DNA of 64,000 nt from contig CP136064.1 in the NCBI GenBank assembly GCA_032622095.1, positions 114,316,004 to 114,380,003 on the forward strand, in the 5' to 3' direction. Below the pieces are notes generated by a model. That model had not been told where the DNA came from, made no database searches, and saw only the letters and a program-made list of their open reading frames with translations. The position numbers and the translations under genes are program-made. Shown piece after piece: positions 48,642 to 61,696 of the stretch. Origin of the DNA: Siphonodentalium dalli (taxonomy: Eukaryota; Mollusca; Scaphopoda; Gadilida; Siphonodentaliidae). Every line of letters begins with the position of its first letter. Position 1 is the stretch's first letter.

Positions 48642-49545
48642 TAAAGCGATAGCCACGCTTTTTCGCGGAATAATTGTAACTCCCTACATTTCTTCAGAAT
48701 TGCCCATCAATGGAAAAATGTGTTCAAAAACAATGTCACTTCTGTGGTTCTTTATTTATCACACACAATTTAACCCCACCCCCTTTAACAAATTATTCAT
48801 CAAAAAAGCACAATTTTTTCACCACCAGTCATGTTCAGGCCCCATTTTCACTCAGTTTTAGGGGTCTGGTGTTGCAAACTTGAATCAGCTATGGAAGACT
48901 GTACAAGATTCTTTCCATGAGAGAACTTCTGGTGATGTGAGGTCATTGATTCCAGATCTGATCAGCTGAGCATCAAGCGCATGACTTTACCAGCACATTG
49001 AAGAATAAAATATGACATTTTCAGGTCTGCAAGGGTGATCTAAGATAACTGGATGTGGGTGTATATTGAATTAGTTGAATAAAGATATGCTCTCTTTGAA
49101 TTGCTGAATTATTTTCTTAAATGTGTCCAAGTTTTAGTGCTATTAACCTTCAAATGACCATACCCACCAGTGGAAATGACACACTTTTATGATATATATC
49201 TGCATATCACTGGCTATAAAATCTAAAATACTTGTTAGATTAGGTTCTTATAACAATTGATATATGTGTCGTTGACATGCTCATGTTATGGGTCATTTGC
49301 ATTATCATGTGACTATTACCACCTTGAACAAATTTGAAAATACCTTGAAAAATTGGCATTTTTTATGTAAAATCTTACTATTTTTTTGGCTGATGTAAGT
49401 GAAAGAAGACATCAGCAGCAAGAATAGCCACACCATACATGAGATATTCATTGTACTGAAAGACCAGGCTCTGTAAAATGCATTTAAATGCTTTAAAGTG
49501 ACTCCCAGGAATCAAAAATGATAAAAAGCTATGTTTTCCCCTTTA
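48642..49545. other. Interval between the two TIR element copies, no supported gene
   Basis: About 900 bp. Its outermost bases are CTAAAG and CTTTAG, next to the element ends. No primer-binding site, polypurine tract or protein domain, so I do not read the whole as an LTR retrotransposon. Confidence 0.5.
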
Positions 49546-49997
49546 GGTTACACTGGTGTAAATGTTTTCCATAGGCATCAGTGCTAACGTTTTTGCGTAT
49601 AGTGTTGGCAATATAAATGTTGGGTCCAAAATTTTCTTTAAATCTGAAAAATTGACATTTTGGGAAACTTTTTACACAAAAAAATCATGTCTGTCTAGCA
49701 GGGAATTCGCTTTTAAATCTTATGTTTTCGTAACTAGTGTCAGAACCGCATAAAACAATACAGTCATATTTTAGACCACACCAAAAAATTCAAACTTCAC
49801 TACAAAGGGTTAATTCCTGTGCCAATGGTTATTTTACCTATGGGAAATCATAGGGAAGAGGTGTGATGATTTTTTTTATGTAAAAAGCACACAAGGCTAT
49901 TGACCAATCAGGGCCCATTGTCTATTTTAGTCTCTCCTATATATTCCTCCCGCATCCGCTAGATGTCACTCGGAACCTTATTTACACCAGTGTAACC
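49546..49997. mobile_element. TIR element copy 2 (452 bp)
   Basis: Same length, TIRs and orientation as copy 1, with about eleven differences by eye. Clear target duplications are not visible at either copy. Confidence 0.8.
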
Positions 49998-50508
49998 ATA
50001 ACTGGTATCCTGATGAATGGTCATACCTGTTGCTTTTCGTTCTGTTAAACCACAACAGGCGTGTACTTTCGTTGGCAACGACAACACGCGTTACAAGTTA
50101 CTTGTACGTGTGTCTGATCCTGGCTAATAAGTGTTGAGGAAAAAACTAGAAAAATGCTTCGAACGGCTAGGATTCGCCTGAATAACTCTACTATCGGTTA
50201 AAGCGACAGCTTCGTCCAACACAAGCAGACATGCGATATAATAAACATGTATTAGTTAAGACAGTCTGTTTCAGCTACTTTATGATAAACAAAACGAATT
50301 TCATTGAAAGATAATTTGTTGTTTTCCACGACAGCACTGATCAATGCAGCATATGTCTGTCGTGTAAATTTCTATGGAATCATGTTTATGTCACCCCAAA
50401 TGCGTGTGCAAGCCAGCAGAATGGATTCCGTTACTCATTCCCTATTCCTTATTAATTATCCGAAAAAGTTCGGGGATGGTGGCAAATGACAATGGGAACT
50501 TCCCAAAT
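49998..50508. other. No supported gene
   Basis: Contains the right member of the inverted pair that brackets the two TIR elements (about 50083-50127). Otherwise unassigned. Confidence 0.45.
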
Positions 50509-50934
50509 AAGGTGTGACAAAATATTGGGTAAAAAAAATCCGGGTAAAAAGTAAAAAAATGGCTCGAAAATAGGCAAAGTCCAAAAATAAACGGAAATTG
50601 TCCGAAACAACTTCAGGGTCATACATGGCCACATCGGCCAAACTGTTTTTGGGCCGAAAAGTTCTGGGTCGAGTTAAAAAAGTGGGTCGAAATTAAGTTC
50701 CCACTACGCTCGGTCGGGAAATTGTGGGAAAGTGTGGCAAATGACAATGGCAACGTCCCTAGTAAAGTGAGACGAAATGTTGGGTGAAAAAAAAAACTTT
50801 GGCCGAGGTGGCCATCATTACACTGAAGTTGTTTCGGACAATTTCCATTTATTTTCGGACTTTGACTATTTTCAAGGCATTTTTTAACTTTTGACCCGGA
50901 TTTTGTTCACCCAACATTTCATCTCACCTTACAT
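50509..50934. repeat. Long inverted repeat (arms about 130 bp)
   Basis: The left arm 50509-50640 has CAAAGTCCAAAAATAAACGG, AAATTGTCCGAAACAACTTC and ATGGCCAC. The right arm 50803-50934 is its diverged complement. The spacer is about 160 bp. Probably a foldback or MITE-type element. No coding. Confidence 0.75.
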
Positions 50935-52545
50935 TGAAACGTTTTCACTGAGTCCTATGGAAAACATTTGTACCATTGTAACCCATATTGGTAATGATAG
51001 ACACGATTATCTAATTGCAGGGTACAGATCATTCCACACTTCTCGCCTTTCTAGCAACGGCCATGTTATCAGGTGAGATTATACATGTACAAGATGATTA
51101 GAAGCGTTGTTTATTGCCCTCAAACTTGCAAGGTTAGCCAGTCCAGAGATAATTAATAATAATTGTGCACATGAAGTATTTAATAAGTTAAACAAATTGA
51201 GCCTGGTATACCGAGTAAACTATTCATTATTAAATTTGAAATAATGAGGCATGAATATTGAAAGCGCACTGAAATTAGTATTACAAAGGTTATAATTATA
51301 CCGGAAATCTTATTTCGAATTTTAACAACATTGACCCCAAAAATATTCTATAGCTAGTTTTTCGTCTATAACTGATGCATATTATCAAGCTCCAATCATA
51401 ACAAATTGAAAACTACCTTAGTACAGCATTATTATCAGAAAGGAAGAGACGTTTTAACTGTATATGGTCTCGGAAAAGGTAGCCGCAACAGTTGGACTCT
51501 TGTGGCATGACGAATAAAACTTGTTTCGCCTGCACAATTAGATATAAATATAACGCGACGTTATACATTCCGAGAAAATTGGAGTGTATAAACATGTGAT
51601 ACGCTCAGTATTTATCAGTTGTGACCGAGTCTATGTTAATAAAGTCTGAGAACCATTGACAGTAGAACGACTCTTGCTTTGGTTTTCTTTTTTACTAAAT
51701 AATTGTTATTTTGGATAAGTTTGTGCATTTATAGCCGAATTGTTTTAAGGCAAATTGTATGATGCGCGTTATATTATATTTTCCTCCAAACCCTTTCGTG
51801 TATAACTCATCAACTTAATTTAAAAAGAGTTATTACTTATAATGTAATCCCAGTTGTGTCCAAAACGTAAATTCTCCTAAATATGTTTTCAGTAAAAAAA
51901 AATAACAAGTTTCTTTGCGAACAAAACATAGGTCTTGTGGAACAAGCACCTATCAATCACTACCCCAGAGCAAGTTTTCATTTCCTGTGCATTGGTCAGT
52001 AAATTGAAATCAGCAAGGCTGGCGTCTTTCCAAACACGGGTGCATGCATGTGGATGCTTTCCTGAAGCTAGTTCGCACGCCTGACACTGTGTTTTCTGGA
52101 AGAGTGACCGACACCCCAAGTCGATCGCGATTATGTCTATTAACTTATAACCCTAATCAAATCGCAAGCGTCTTGGACAACGAGCCATCTAAGCATCCAT
52201 CACTACATAAACAGGCTACCCTGCGACTGTTGTTGCATCTTCAAGTTTATAACAACGGGTGTTTCCCAGTGGCGATTTGTAATTGTGCATGTACATGCAA
52301 ACTCTAAAAATTGCGCGTGATTTTAATTCCGATAATCCGTTTAGTGGTTATATATTTAATCGTCGTGACGACCGCATGGACGTTTTAATGTTTTTTTCTC
52401 TCTCGACAATTCTCAATTGAAGTTAATAGTATCAGGAACGGCGGTTGATCGCCACATAAGTTATGATGGAACTTCATGAAAGTTTCACAAATCGTCTAGT
52501 CATTGACATTAAATGCCTAATTGAGAATGCAACACTGAGGTATGA
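50935..52545. other. No supported gene
   Basis: Frames at 51889-52119 (minus) and 52044-52307 have no recognised domain. Confidence 0.4.
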
Positions 52546-52615
52546 TTCGATTCGATTATCGATTCGATATTCGATTCGATTTTGTCGACTCGATTCGATA
52601 TTCGATGCGATTAAA
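52546..52615. repeat. ATTCGATT-type simple repeat
   Basis: GATTCGATT / GATATTCGATT units repeated imperfectly about seven times. Confidence 0.85.
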
Positions 52616-53877
52616 ATCTCCAATTCGCAGGACCCTAAGTGTAATATACTGAGATGAACGAGTTTGAGAATCTATGAGGAATATGATAGATGGTGTGTTT
52701 TCCCAAAATCGGAATTGTGAACCTTGTCACTGGTACAGTATATAATGGTATATCTGGTATTTTCACAAGGGGCCTGTGGGATGCATGGCAGAAATATCAC
52801 CAGCTGCTGTGGTGAGCTTGTCGATTTCTATGTAATGTCAATTTGTTAGAAGTGCGAACCACATATCATTCGTTGTTTCAGTTCGGGTCTCAGCTCGGGT
52901 ACACAATGATGCTGTATTCAACTTTGTTAGTGTATTGTTTGTTAAAGAGAATACACGTTTCGTTTTCAGGAATCACGTCTTTTGATAGAATCTTCGCTAT
53001 CTCAAGGAATTCAACTTTGTATTATGGATAAGCTCTACACGTGAACAATTTACTGTGCAACATCCAGTGATATGTAACTATCTGCAAAATGTTGAAGACG
53101 CGCTGTCCATGTCGCTTCTTGGAAGTGTTCTACTCCCAGACAGACTATATATATATGCTTCCATGATTCCTTCGACGGGCAATTCTAGTACTCAACGATG
53201 AAATTTATTGTGATTTGAGATCGTGAGACCTCAGAGTAGCACGAGTTTCCGCCATTTTGTACAACTAACCTGGCTAATATACATTCCTCATGAGTGCATA
53301 TATTAGCCATGATTTTCATCTTGAATCCTAGATCATACAACTTCACTAAGAGAACGTCGTGCCATACGAGCCCAAACCCTTTTGGCTGTCCAAAGCACAC
53401 GTAAGCTCTATAGAATCAAGATCCATCGTGTACGTTGTTGACCGCGAAAAACAAACGATGACATGAGGCAACTTACACCATTTTGGAATCCACGTTAAAG
53501 TTCGTTTGGAAATGAATCAATTTGTCCTTGCACATGGAAGCGTTTTAACAGAATAATTTCTTATATATATAGTCGGCAGTAACGTGATTGTGCGATAGTT
53601 GTCCGGAAGAATCCTTGGTTGGGTTCACCTTTGAACACGGGTAATACATGTATGATTCATATCTTCTGGTTCTGAGTATGATATCTGACTTGGTACGTCT
53701 CGCGATGAGGTATAGTAGGGTGTGTCTAAGACTATTCATGAGATTGTAATGAAAGAGCGGCAATTAATTTGAATGCACACTGGGCTGCATGCTTCTAAAT
53801 CATATTATGTACAAACAGAACGAGCACCTATGTTACTTCAATTATTGAAGGGACTTATACATCATAAGTTTTGAAGT
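52616..53877. other. No supported gene
   Basis: No protein domain or RNA gene recognised. A short TA run lies at about 53147-53156. Confidence 0.4.
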
Positions 53878-54062
53878 GAAGCAATGTTCACTCGTTTGTG
53901 GTTGTGAAGCAATGTTCACTCGTATGTGTTTGCGAAGCAATGTTCACTCGTTTTTGGTTGTGAAGCAATGTTCACTCGTATGTGGTTGTGAAGCAATGTT
54001 CACTCGTTTGTGGTTGTGAAGCAATGTTCACTCGTTTGTGGTTGTGAAGCAATGTTCAATCG
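53878..54062. repeat. 28-bp minisatellite, seven copies
   Basis: The unit is TGAAGCAATGTTCACTCG plus TTTGTGGTTG, with a few substitutions. The copies are contiguous with no variable spacers, so this is a tandem minisatellite and not a CRISPR array. Confidence 0.95.
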
Positions 54063-55729
54063 ATTCTAAAATTTGAGCAAACCGAATATTTCCCGCAAAG
54101 TTTCATCATACATACAATACATGACGACACAAACAGAGAGCTAAGCGCTCTTTATTAATCTCATCAGTCATATAATAGTAACACAATACGCTCTTTATGT
54201 AAATTGCTCTAATATAATATATGAACAGAACTCCACATCATACTCCAAGTTGGCTGTATGTTCAACTCATTGCAAGACATATAGAAGCCACATATATATG
54301 GGTAGTTCTCGCTTATGGGGTACAATTGCAGTTAAAAAAATGTCAAAAAAGTAAACAGCGCTAGGGCAATTGGCGACAACATTTTTTTGTTCTGTTGGAT
54401 ACAAATAATAATAAAAATAATTTTCAGCAACACCACTCAGAGGGATTCTAAAATTTAGCCACTCCAATAAAGGTGAAACCGATACCGAAAATTGCCTCCC
54501 GATACCTACGTTACCGATTGGTTGATCTTCTGTTAATAGTTATTGTGTTGAAGTTAACAAGAAATTCGACTCCGGAAGCTAACTTCTTTCAAAAGAGACA
54601 CAGCTGGTAAACATAGATTTATATTTCCATCTGATTAAGTGAAAAATGAGGAGACAGTGTACCCAGCGAATCATATTGATAGAGTAAGAAATCGTCCAAA
54701 AAATGACTAATATTTGTGAAATTTATAATTAAAAGTAGTTCAATTGACTCCTGGTTGACAAAGAACTACCTTTGTCGCACGTTTATGACAAAATCTTATA
54801 CTGAGATACTATGTTCGAATAAAATCACGGTGTTACTAATGCCCCTGGCGTATGGGCTGACATATTCTACCTCGGAATGGGACAATAATTTGGTAACGTA
54901 GGTATCGCTGTGCTACTGCCGATGTTCATATGTGACATAAAGTGTATTGAAACAACCATGTAAGTTATTGCATATATACATTTGCAATATAGTATTGACT
55001 TTCTATGTGCAATGTATGTATAGTTAGTTTTCGTACCAAAAATACAATATATGACCTTCTATTCACATGTTGCATGCGCCTTGCATGGCATGTACAGCAA
55101 GCATAGTAAGAAACGAGTGTAATTCATAGCTATAGACATATTATTTAATATGTTACTTTTTCCTCGTACCTGGTGAGATCAGTTGAGAATCACTTATATG
55201 AATTCAATCTATATATATTTTCAATAATTTGGCGAATGACTTACGTATATGTACATGGTAACGTAGATATCGTACAATTGGTGGCATATTGGATAATGAG
55301 AGTATGTGTCATATATTATGTAATTTGGAGTTAATGATTAACTTAACTTTTGGCGCGTTTCCTATAGAATCATGCACTTTTCAAGTTGAATGTGCGGAAA
55401 TTCTTATTTTCACCGTCATCGTTTCAAATATAAACAATTCAGTACATCACTGAACGTCCGACGAGCTGCGCCCATTGTGTTACATGACTAACACGAGCAT
55501 GCACGGATCAGTGCGATCAACCAATAGACATGAATGTATAGTCAATATATGCAGACTCTAATTCGAACAAACGTTTAATTCACCAATTAAAACAGAGAGA
55601 GAGAATACAGTTTAAGAGATCGCTATCCATGTGCAATGATCGGGCGACAATAACTATTGAACCACGCACAAGCACCCAACGTGATACCATACTTTCTAAT
55701 ATATGATATATATCAGTGTATATATACTA
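54063..55729. other. No supported gene
   Basis: AT-rich single-copy-looking DNA up to the Helitron array. No recognised coding or RNA gene. Confidence 0.4.
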
Positions 55730-56468
55730 CTAGAAGGTGACCCGACTCCTTCCGGGCTTTGACCTTGAATTGACCATTTTGAAGGTCAAGGTCAGGTGGG
55801 GTAACGATTTGACCCGTCCAAAACACTGCCCGGACAAAAGTACCCGACAAAAGTACCCGTCGAAATCCATCCGGTTTTACCGTATTTGACCTTGAATTGA
55901 TCATTTTGAAGGTCAAGGTCAGGTCGGGGTCACGATTTGACATTTCCAAAACACTCAGTGGACAAAAGTAACCCTATGTATCAAATTTCGTGGAAATCCC
56001 ATCAAAATTCGCGATTTGACCTTGAATTGACCCGATTTCAAGGTCAATGTCACATCGCACGGGCAAATGAATAGGATTATGATGCTCCCCATACGAAAGT
56101 ATCTCTAGACACTAATTTTCTCTAAATGCCGTGATATTCGGGAGTTTGACCTTGAAATGACCCGATTTCAAGGTCAATGTCACGGCGCACGGGCAAATTA
56201 ATAGGCCTATACCACTCCCCGACCGAAGGTAACCCCACATACCAAGTTTCATCGAAATCCCGTGATATTCGGGCGTTTGACCTTGAAATGACCCGATTTC
56301 AAGGTCAAGGTCACGTCGCACGGGCAAATTAACAGGCCCGTGTCACTCCACGACCGAAAGTACCCCCACGTACAAAGTTTCATCAAAATCGGTTCGGTCG
56401 TTTTCGAGTCCATCGCGAACAGACAGACACACACACAGACACACAGATCTTCCAAAATATATAATAGA
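55730..56468 (-). mobile_element. Array unit A, family A (739 bp)
   Basis: 3' CTAG at 55730-55733, 5' TC at 56467-56468. The body is successive blocks with TTGACCTTGAATTGA / AAGGTCAAGGTCA and ends near the 5' side with an ACACACAGA-rich run. Outermost unit on this side of the array. Confidence 0.8.
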
Positions 56469-57074
56469 CTAGAAGGTGACCCGACTTCGTCCGGGCTTTG
56501 ACCTTGAATTGTCCATTTTGAAGGTCAAGGTCAAGTTGGGGTCACGATTTGACCGGTCCAAAACACTGCCCGGACAAAAGTACCCGACAAACGTGCCCGT
56601 CGAAATCCATCCGGTTCTACCCGATTTGACCTTGAATTGATCATTTTGAAGGTCAAGGTCAGGTTGGGGTCACGAATCAACCCGCCCAAAACACTCAGTG
56701 GACAAAAGTAACCACACGTATCAAATTTCGTCGAAATCCCATCAAAATTCGGGATTCGATCTTGAATTGACCCGATTTCAAGGTCAAGGTCACGTTGCAC
56801 GGGCAAATGAATAGGCTTATGAGACTCCCCGGCCGAAAGTACCCACACATACCAAGTTTCATCGAAATCCCGTGATATTCGGGCGTTTGACCTTGAAATT
56901 ACCCGATTTCAAGGTCAAGGTCACGTCGCACGGGCAAATTAATAGGCCTATGTCACCCCCCGGTCGAAAATACCCCCACACACCAAGTATCATCAAAATC
57001 GGATCGGCCGTTTTCGAGTTCATCGATTACACACAAACAAACAAACAAACAGATCTTCCAAAATATATAATAGA
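56469..57074 (-). mobile_element. Array unit B, family A (606 bp)
   Basis: Same plan as unit A but lacks one of the internal CAAGGTCA blocks. (CAAA)n replaces (CA)n near the 5' end. Confidence 0.8.
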
Positions 57075-57450
57075 CTAGCCGATGAGCCCGACGTTGTCCG
57101 GGCTATTCAAAAACCAAATTTCAAGTAGATAGCTCTACCCGTTTCCGAGATCTGGTCTGCGCATGCGCGAATCTGGCGTCGCACGGGTTCGCCGACCCGA
57201 TAAAATTCGTATCCGGGGCAAGATACATTCACACACCAAATTTCAAGTCGATAGCTCCACCCGTTTCCGAGATCTCGTCTGCGCATGCGCGAAGCGGGCG
57301 CCGAACGGGCTCGCCAATACGACAACGTCCACCGCCTGGCCAAACTAGACACACGTACCAAGTTTCGTCCCGATCGGTCGAGAATCGTAGATTTGTATAA
57401 ATGACAAACAAACAAACATACAGACAGAGTTCTTCAAAATATATATGAGT
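57075..57450 (-). mobile_element. Array unit C, family B (376 bp, two 122-bp units)
   Basis: 3' hairpin GCCCGGACAACGTCGGGC. Internal 122-bp units start near 57116 and 57238; each has CGTTTCCGAGATCT and GCGCATGCGCGAA. The 5' end reads ACTC where other copies have TCTC. Confidence 0.78.
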
Positions 57451-58163
57451 CTAGCAGGTTAGCCCGCCACTGACGGCATTCGTCCCATGGCTTTGTTCGA
57501 AAAAGCAATTGCAACAGGTTCCGAGACACTTGTGCTGCATTTGTACCAAATTTCGTCAGAAACATGACATTTTTTTTTAATTTAAAATTGTTTTAATTAA
57601 ATATTTTGTTTCTGGTGGAAAAATTTACCCGTAGAAATCCCCCCTTCCTAGGAACGACAGACAACGCTCGAGCGATAACATTGCATTGAATTGAAAACAA
57701 ACGCTTCCCGTCGTGAAACGTCTCTGTATAATATTTCGAGCGACAGGCTACAGCGAAACGAAATTTACCCGTAGAAATCTCCCCTTCCTATGAACGACAG
57801 ACAACGCTCGAGCGATAAAAACAAACGCTTCCCGTCGTGAAATTTCTCTGCATAATATTTCGAGCGACAGGCTACAGACTCCCGTCATACAGATAAGTAG
57901 ATAGCGAAAACGACGCTCTTTGTATAGACACTGCGGAAAACGAACGCTCTTTATATATCAACGCTATTAACCCCGAAGTGCCGATTGCGGTGATTTGGGA
58001 TTGGAGAAACGGTGCTCCGAGCTTCTCCAAAACGCGACTACGGCCGTGTCGGTAGATTTTACACTTATATACGAAGTTTGAGCTCAATCTGAACACGCGT
58101 TTTGGATTCCATGAAGTACACATATACACACATATATACGGAAGTCTCAAATTATATAGTAGA
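57451..58163 (-). mobile_element. Array unit D, family C (713 bp)
   Basis: 3' end CTAG with a CCGTCAGTGGCGG hairpin; 5' end TCTACTATATAATTTGAG. An internal tandem pair of about 142 bp (AAATTTACCCGTAGAAATC...GAGCGACAGGCTACAG) spans about 57620-57880. Same family as 16592-17138. Confidence 0.78.
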
Positions 58164-58673
58164 TTAGCCGATAAGCCCGACGTTGTCCGGGCTATTCAAA
58201 AACCAAATTTCAAGTCGATAGTTCCACCCGTTTCCTAGATCTTGTCTGCGCATGCGCGAAGCTTGCGTCGCACGGGCTCGGCGACCCGACAAAATTCGTA
58301 TCCGGGGCAATATACATTCACATAGCAAATTTCAAGTCGATAGCTCCACCCGTTTCCGAGATCTGGTCTGCGCATGCGCGAAGCTTGCGTCGCACGGGCT
58401 CGGCGACCCGATAAAATTCGTATCCGGGGCAAGATACATTCACATAGCAAATTTCAAGTCGATAGCTCCACCCGTTTCCGAGATCTCGTTTGCGCATGCG
58501 CTGCACGGGCGTCGCACGGGCTCGCCAATACGACAAGGACGACCGCCTGGTCAATCTACACACACGTGCCAAGTTTCGTCCCGATCGGTCGAGAATCGTA
58601 GATTTGTATCAATGACATACAGACATACAGACAGACAGACAGACAAACCGAGGTCTTCAAAATATATATGAGA
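58164..58673 (-). mobile_element. Array unit E, family B (510 bp, three 122-bp units)
   Basis: 3' end TTAG instead of CTAG. Units start near 58205, 58327 and 58449. It is followed by seven bases (TAGAAGA, 58674-58680) before the next unit, the only non-zero junction. Confidence 0.76.
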
Positions 58674-58680
58674 TAGAAGA

Positions 58681-59527
58681 CTAGAAGGTGACCCGACTTC
58701 GTCCGGGCATTGACCTTGAATTGACCATTTTGAAGGTCAAGGTCAGGTGGGGTAACGATTTGACCCGTACAAAACACTGCCCGGACAAAAGTACCTGACA
58801 AAAGTACCCGTTGAAATCCATCCGGTTTTACCCGATTTGACCTTGAATTGATCATTTTGAAGGTCAATGCTAGGTCGGGTTCACGATTTGACCCGTCCAA
58901 AAAACTCAGTGGACAAAAGTAACCATGTATCAAATTTCGGGCTTTGACATTGAATTGTCCATTTTGAAGGTCAAGGTCAAGTAGGGTCACGATTTGACCA
59001 GTCCAAAATACTGCCCGGACAAAAGTACCCGACAAACGTGCCCGTCGAAATCCATCCGGTTTTACCCGATTTGACCTCGAATTGCTCATTTTGAAGGTCA
59101 AAGTCAGGTCGGGGTCACGACTCAACCCGCCCAAAACACTCAGTGGACAAAAGTAACCCCACGTATCAAATTTCGTCGAAATCCCATCAAAATTCGCGAT
59201 TTGACCTTGTATTGACCCGATTTTAAGGTCAAGGTCACGTCGCACGGGCAAATGAATAGGTTTATGCCACTCCCCGGCCGAAGGCATCCCCACATACCAA
59301 GTTTCATCGAAATCCCGTGATATTCGTGCGTTTGACCTTGTAATGACCCGATTTCAAGGTCAAGGTCACGTCGCACGGGCAAATTAACAGGCCTATGTCA
59401 CTTCACTGCCGAAAGTACCCCCACGTACCAAGTTTCATCGAAATCGGTTCAGTCGTTTTCGAGTCCATCGCGAACAGACAGACACACACACAGACAGACA
59501 CACAGATTTTCCAAAATATATAATAGA
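58681..59527 (-). mobile_element. Array unit F, family A (847 bp)
   Basis: Longest family-A member. It contains a second internal GGGCTTTGAC start-like block near 58939, suggesting an internal duplication of the 3' portion. The long minus-strand open frame across it is a repeat translation. Confidence 0.78.
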
Positions 59528-60151
59528 CTAGCTGATGAGCCCGACGTTGTCCGGGCTATTCAAAAACCAAATTTCAAATCAATAGCTCCACCGTTTCCGA
59601 GATCTGGTCTGCGCATGCGCGAATCTGGCGTCGCACGGGCTCGGCGACCCGATAAAATTCGTATTCGGAGCAAGATACATTCACATAGCAAATTTCAAGT
59701 CGATAGCTCCACCGGTTTCCCGAGATCTGGTCTGCGCATGCGCGAAGATGGTGTCGCACGGGCTCGGCGACCCGATAAAATTCGTATCCGGGACAAGATC
59801 CATTCACATACCAAATTTCAAGTCGATAGCTGCACCCGTTTCCGAGATCTGGTCTGCGCATGCGCGAAGCTGGCTTCACACGGGATCGGCGACCCGATAA
59901 AATTCGTATCCGGGGCAAGATACATTCACATAGCAAATTTCAAGTCGATAGCTCCACCCGTTTCCGAGATCTCGTCTGCGCATGCGCTGCACGGGCGTCG
60001 CACGGGCTCGCCAATACGACAACGACGACCGCCTGGTCAAACTACACACACATACCAAGTTTCGTCCCGATCGGTCGAGAATCGTATATTTGTATAAATG
60101 ACATACATACAGATAGACAGACAAACAGAGGTATTCAAAATATATAAGAGA
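59528..60151 (-). mobile_element. Array unit G, family B (624 bp, four 122-bp units)
   Basis: Units start near 59569, 59690, 59813 and 59935. 5' end TCTCTTATATATTTTG. The highest unit number in the window. Confidence 0.8.
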
Positions 60152-60543
60152 CTAGCCGATGAGCCCGACGTTGTCCGGGCTATTCAAAAAACAAATTTCA
60201 AGTCGATAGCTCTACCCGTTTCCGAGATCTGGTATGCGCATGCGCGAAGCTGGCGTCGCACGTGCTCGGCGACCCGATAAAATTCGTATCCGGGGCAAGA
60301 TACATTCACATACCAAATTTCAAGTCGATAGCTCCACCCGTTTCCGAGATCTCGTCTGCGCATGCGCGAAGCGGGCGCCGCACGGGCTCGCCAATACGAC
60401 AACGTTCACCGCCTGGTCAAACTACACACACGTACCAAGTTTCGTCCCGATCGGTCGAGAATCGTAGATTTGTATAAATGACAGACAGACAGACAGACAG
60501 ACAAACAAACATACAGACAGAGGTCTTCAAAATATATATGAGA
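60152..60543 (-). mobile_element. Array unit H, family B (392 bp, two 122-bp units)
   Basis: Units start near 60193 and 60315. A (GACA)n run lies near the 5' end (60480-60500). Confidence 0.8.
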
Positions 60544-60947
60544 CTAGAAGGTGACCCGACTTCGTCCGGGCTTTGACCTTGAATTGTCCATTTTGAAGGT
60601 CAAGGTCAAGTGGGGTCACGATTTGACCAGTCCAAAACACTGCCCGAACAAAAGTACCCGACAAACGTGCCCGTCGAAATCCATTCGGTTTTACCCGATT
60701 TGACCTTGAATTGTCACAAAAGTAACACAGTGTATCAAATTTTGTGGAAATCCCATCGAAATTGGCGATTTGATCTTGAATTGACCCGATTTCAAGGTCA
60801 ATGTCACGTCGCACGGGCAAATGAATATGCTTATGAGTCTCCCCGTATGAAAGTACCCACACATACCAAGTTTCATCGAAATCGGGTCGGCCGTTTTCGA
60901 GTTCATCGATTACACAAACACACAGATCTTCCAAAATATATAATAGA
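60544..60947 (-). mobile_element. Array unit I, family A (404 bp)
   Basis: Short family-A version with an internal deletion. Identical by eye to unit L (63199-63610) except for an 8-bp difference in the CA run. Confidence 0.82.
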
Positions 60948-61633
60948 CTAGAAGGTGACCCGACTTCGTCCGGGCTTTGACCTTGAATTGTCTATTTTGA
61001 AGGTCAAGGTCAAGTGGGGTCACGATTTGACCCGTCCAAAACACTGCCCGAACAAAAGTACCCGACAAAAGTACCCGTCGAAATCCATCCGGTTTTACCC
61101 GATTTGACCTTGAATTGATCATTTTGAAGGTCAAGGTCAGGTCGGGGTCACGATTTGACCCGTCCAAAACACCCAGTGGACAAAAGTAACCCTATGTATA
61201 AAATTTCGTCGAAATACCATCAAAATTGGCGATTTGACCTTGAATTGACCCGATTTCAAGGTCAAGGTCTCGTCACACGGGCAAATGAATATGCTTTTGA
61301 GACTCCCCATACGAAAGTACCCCCACATACCAAGTTTCATCGAAATCCCATGATATTCGGGCGTTTGACCTTGAAATGGCCCGATTTCAAGGTCAAGGTC
61401 ACGTCGCACGGTCAATTGAATATGCTTATGAGACTCCCCATACGAAAGTACCCCCACATACCAAGTTTCATCAAAATCCCGTGATATTCGGGCGTTTGAC
61501 CTTGAAATGACCCGATTTCAAGGTCAAGGTCACGTCGCACGGGTAAATCAATAGGCCTATGTCACCCCCGGCCGAAAATACCCCCACATATCAAGTTTCA
61601 TCGAAATCGGGTCGGCCGTTTTCGAGTTCATCG

Positions 61634-61674
<41 letters not shown>

Positions 61675-61696
61675 ATCTTCCAAAATATATAATAGA
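60948..61696 (-). mobile_element. Array unit J, family A (749 bp)
   Basis: Same as unit M over the part of M within the window. (AC)n run near the 5' end (about 61637-61668). Confidence 0.82.

Noticed and set aside
48206-49753. Two near-identical 63-codon frames (48206 and 49562)
   Set aside because: They lie inside the duplicated TIR element; similarity is that of the DNA and there is no protein signature.
48190-49997. LTR retrotransposon with 452-bp LTRs
   Set aside because: The repeats end in 18-bp inverted repeats rather than TG...CA with flanking short duplications. No primer-binding site, polypurine tract or coding region was found between them.
53878-54062. Possible CRISPR array (28-bp repeats)
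   Set aside because: Repeats are contiguous without unique spacers, and the DNA is eukaryotic.
58556-59293. 245-codon minus-strand open frame
   Set aside because: It is a translation through Helitron family-A repeats (unit F); the same peptide phrases recur in every unit and frame with the DNA period.
59615-60097. 160-codon Arg-rich frame and similar frames at 57-60 kb
   Set aside because: Repeated RARRPDKIRIRG-type peptides are translations of the 122-bp family-B unit on both strands, not proteins.
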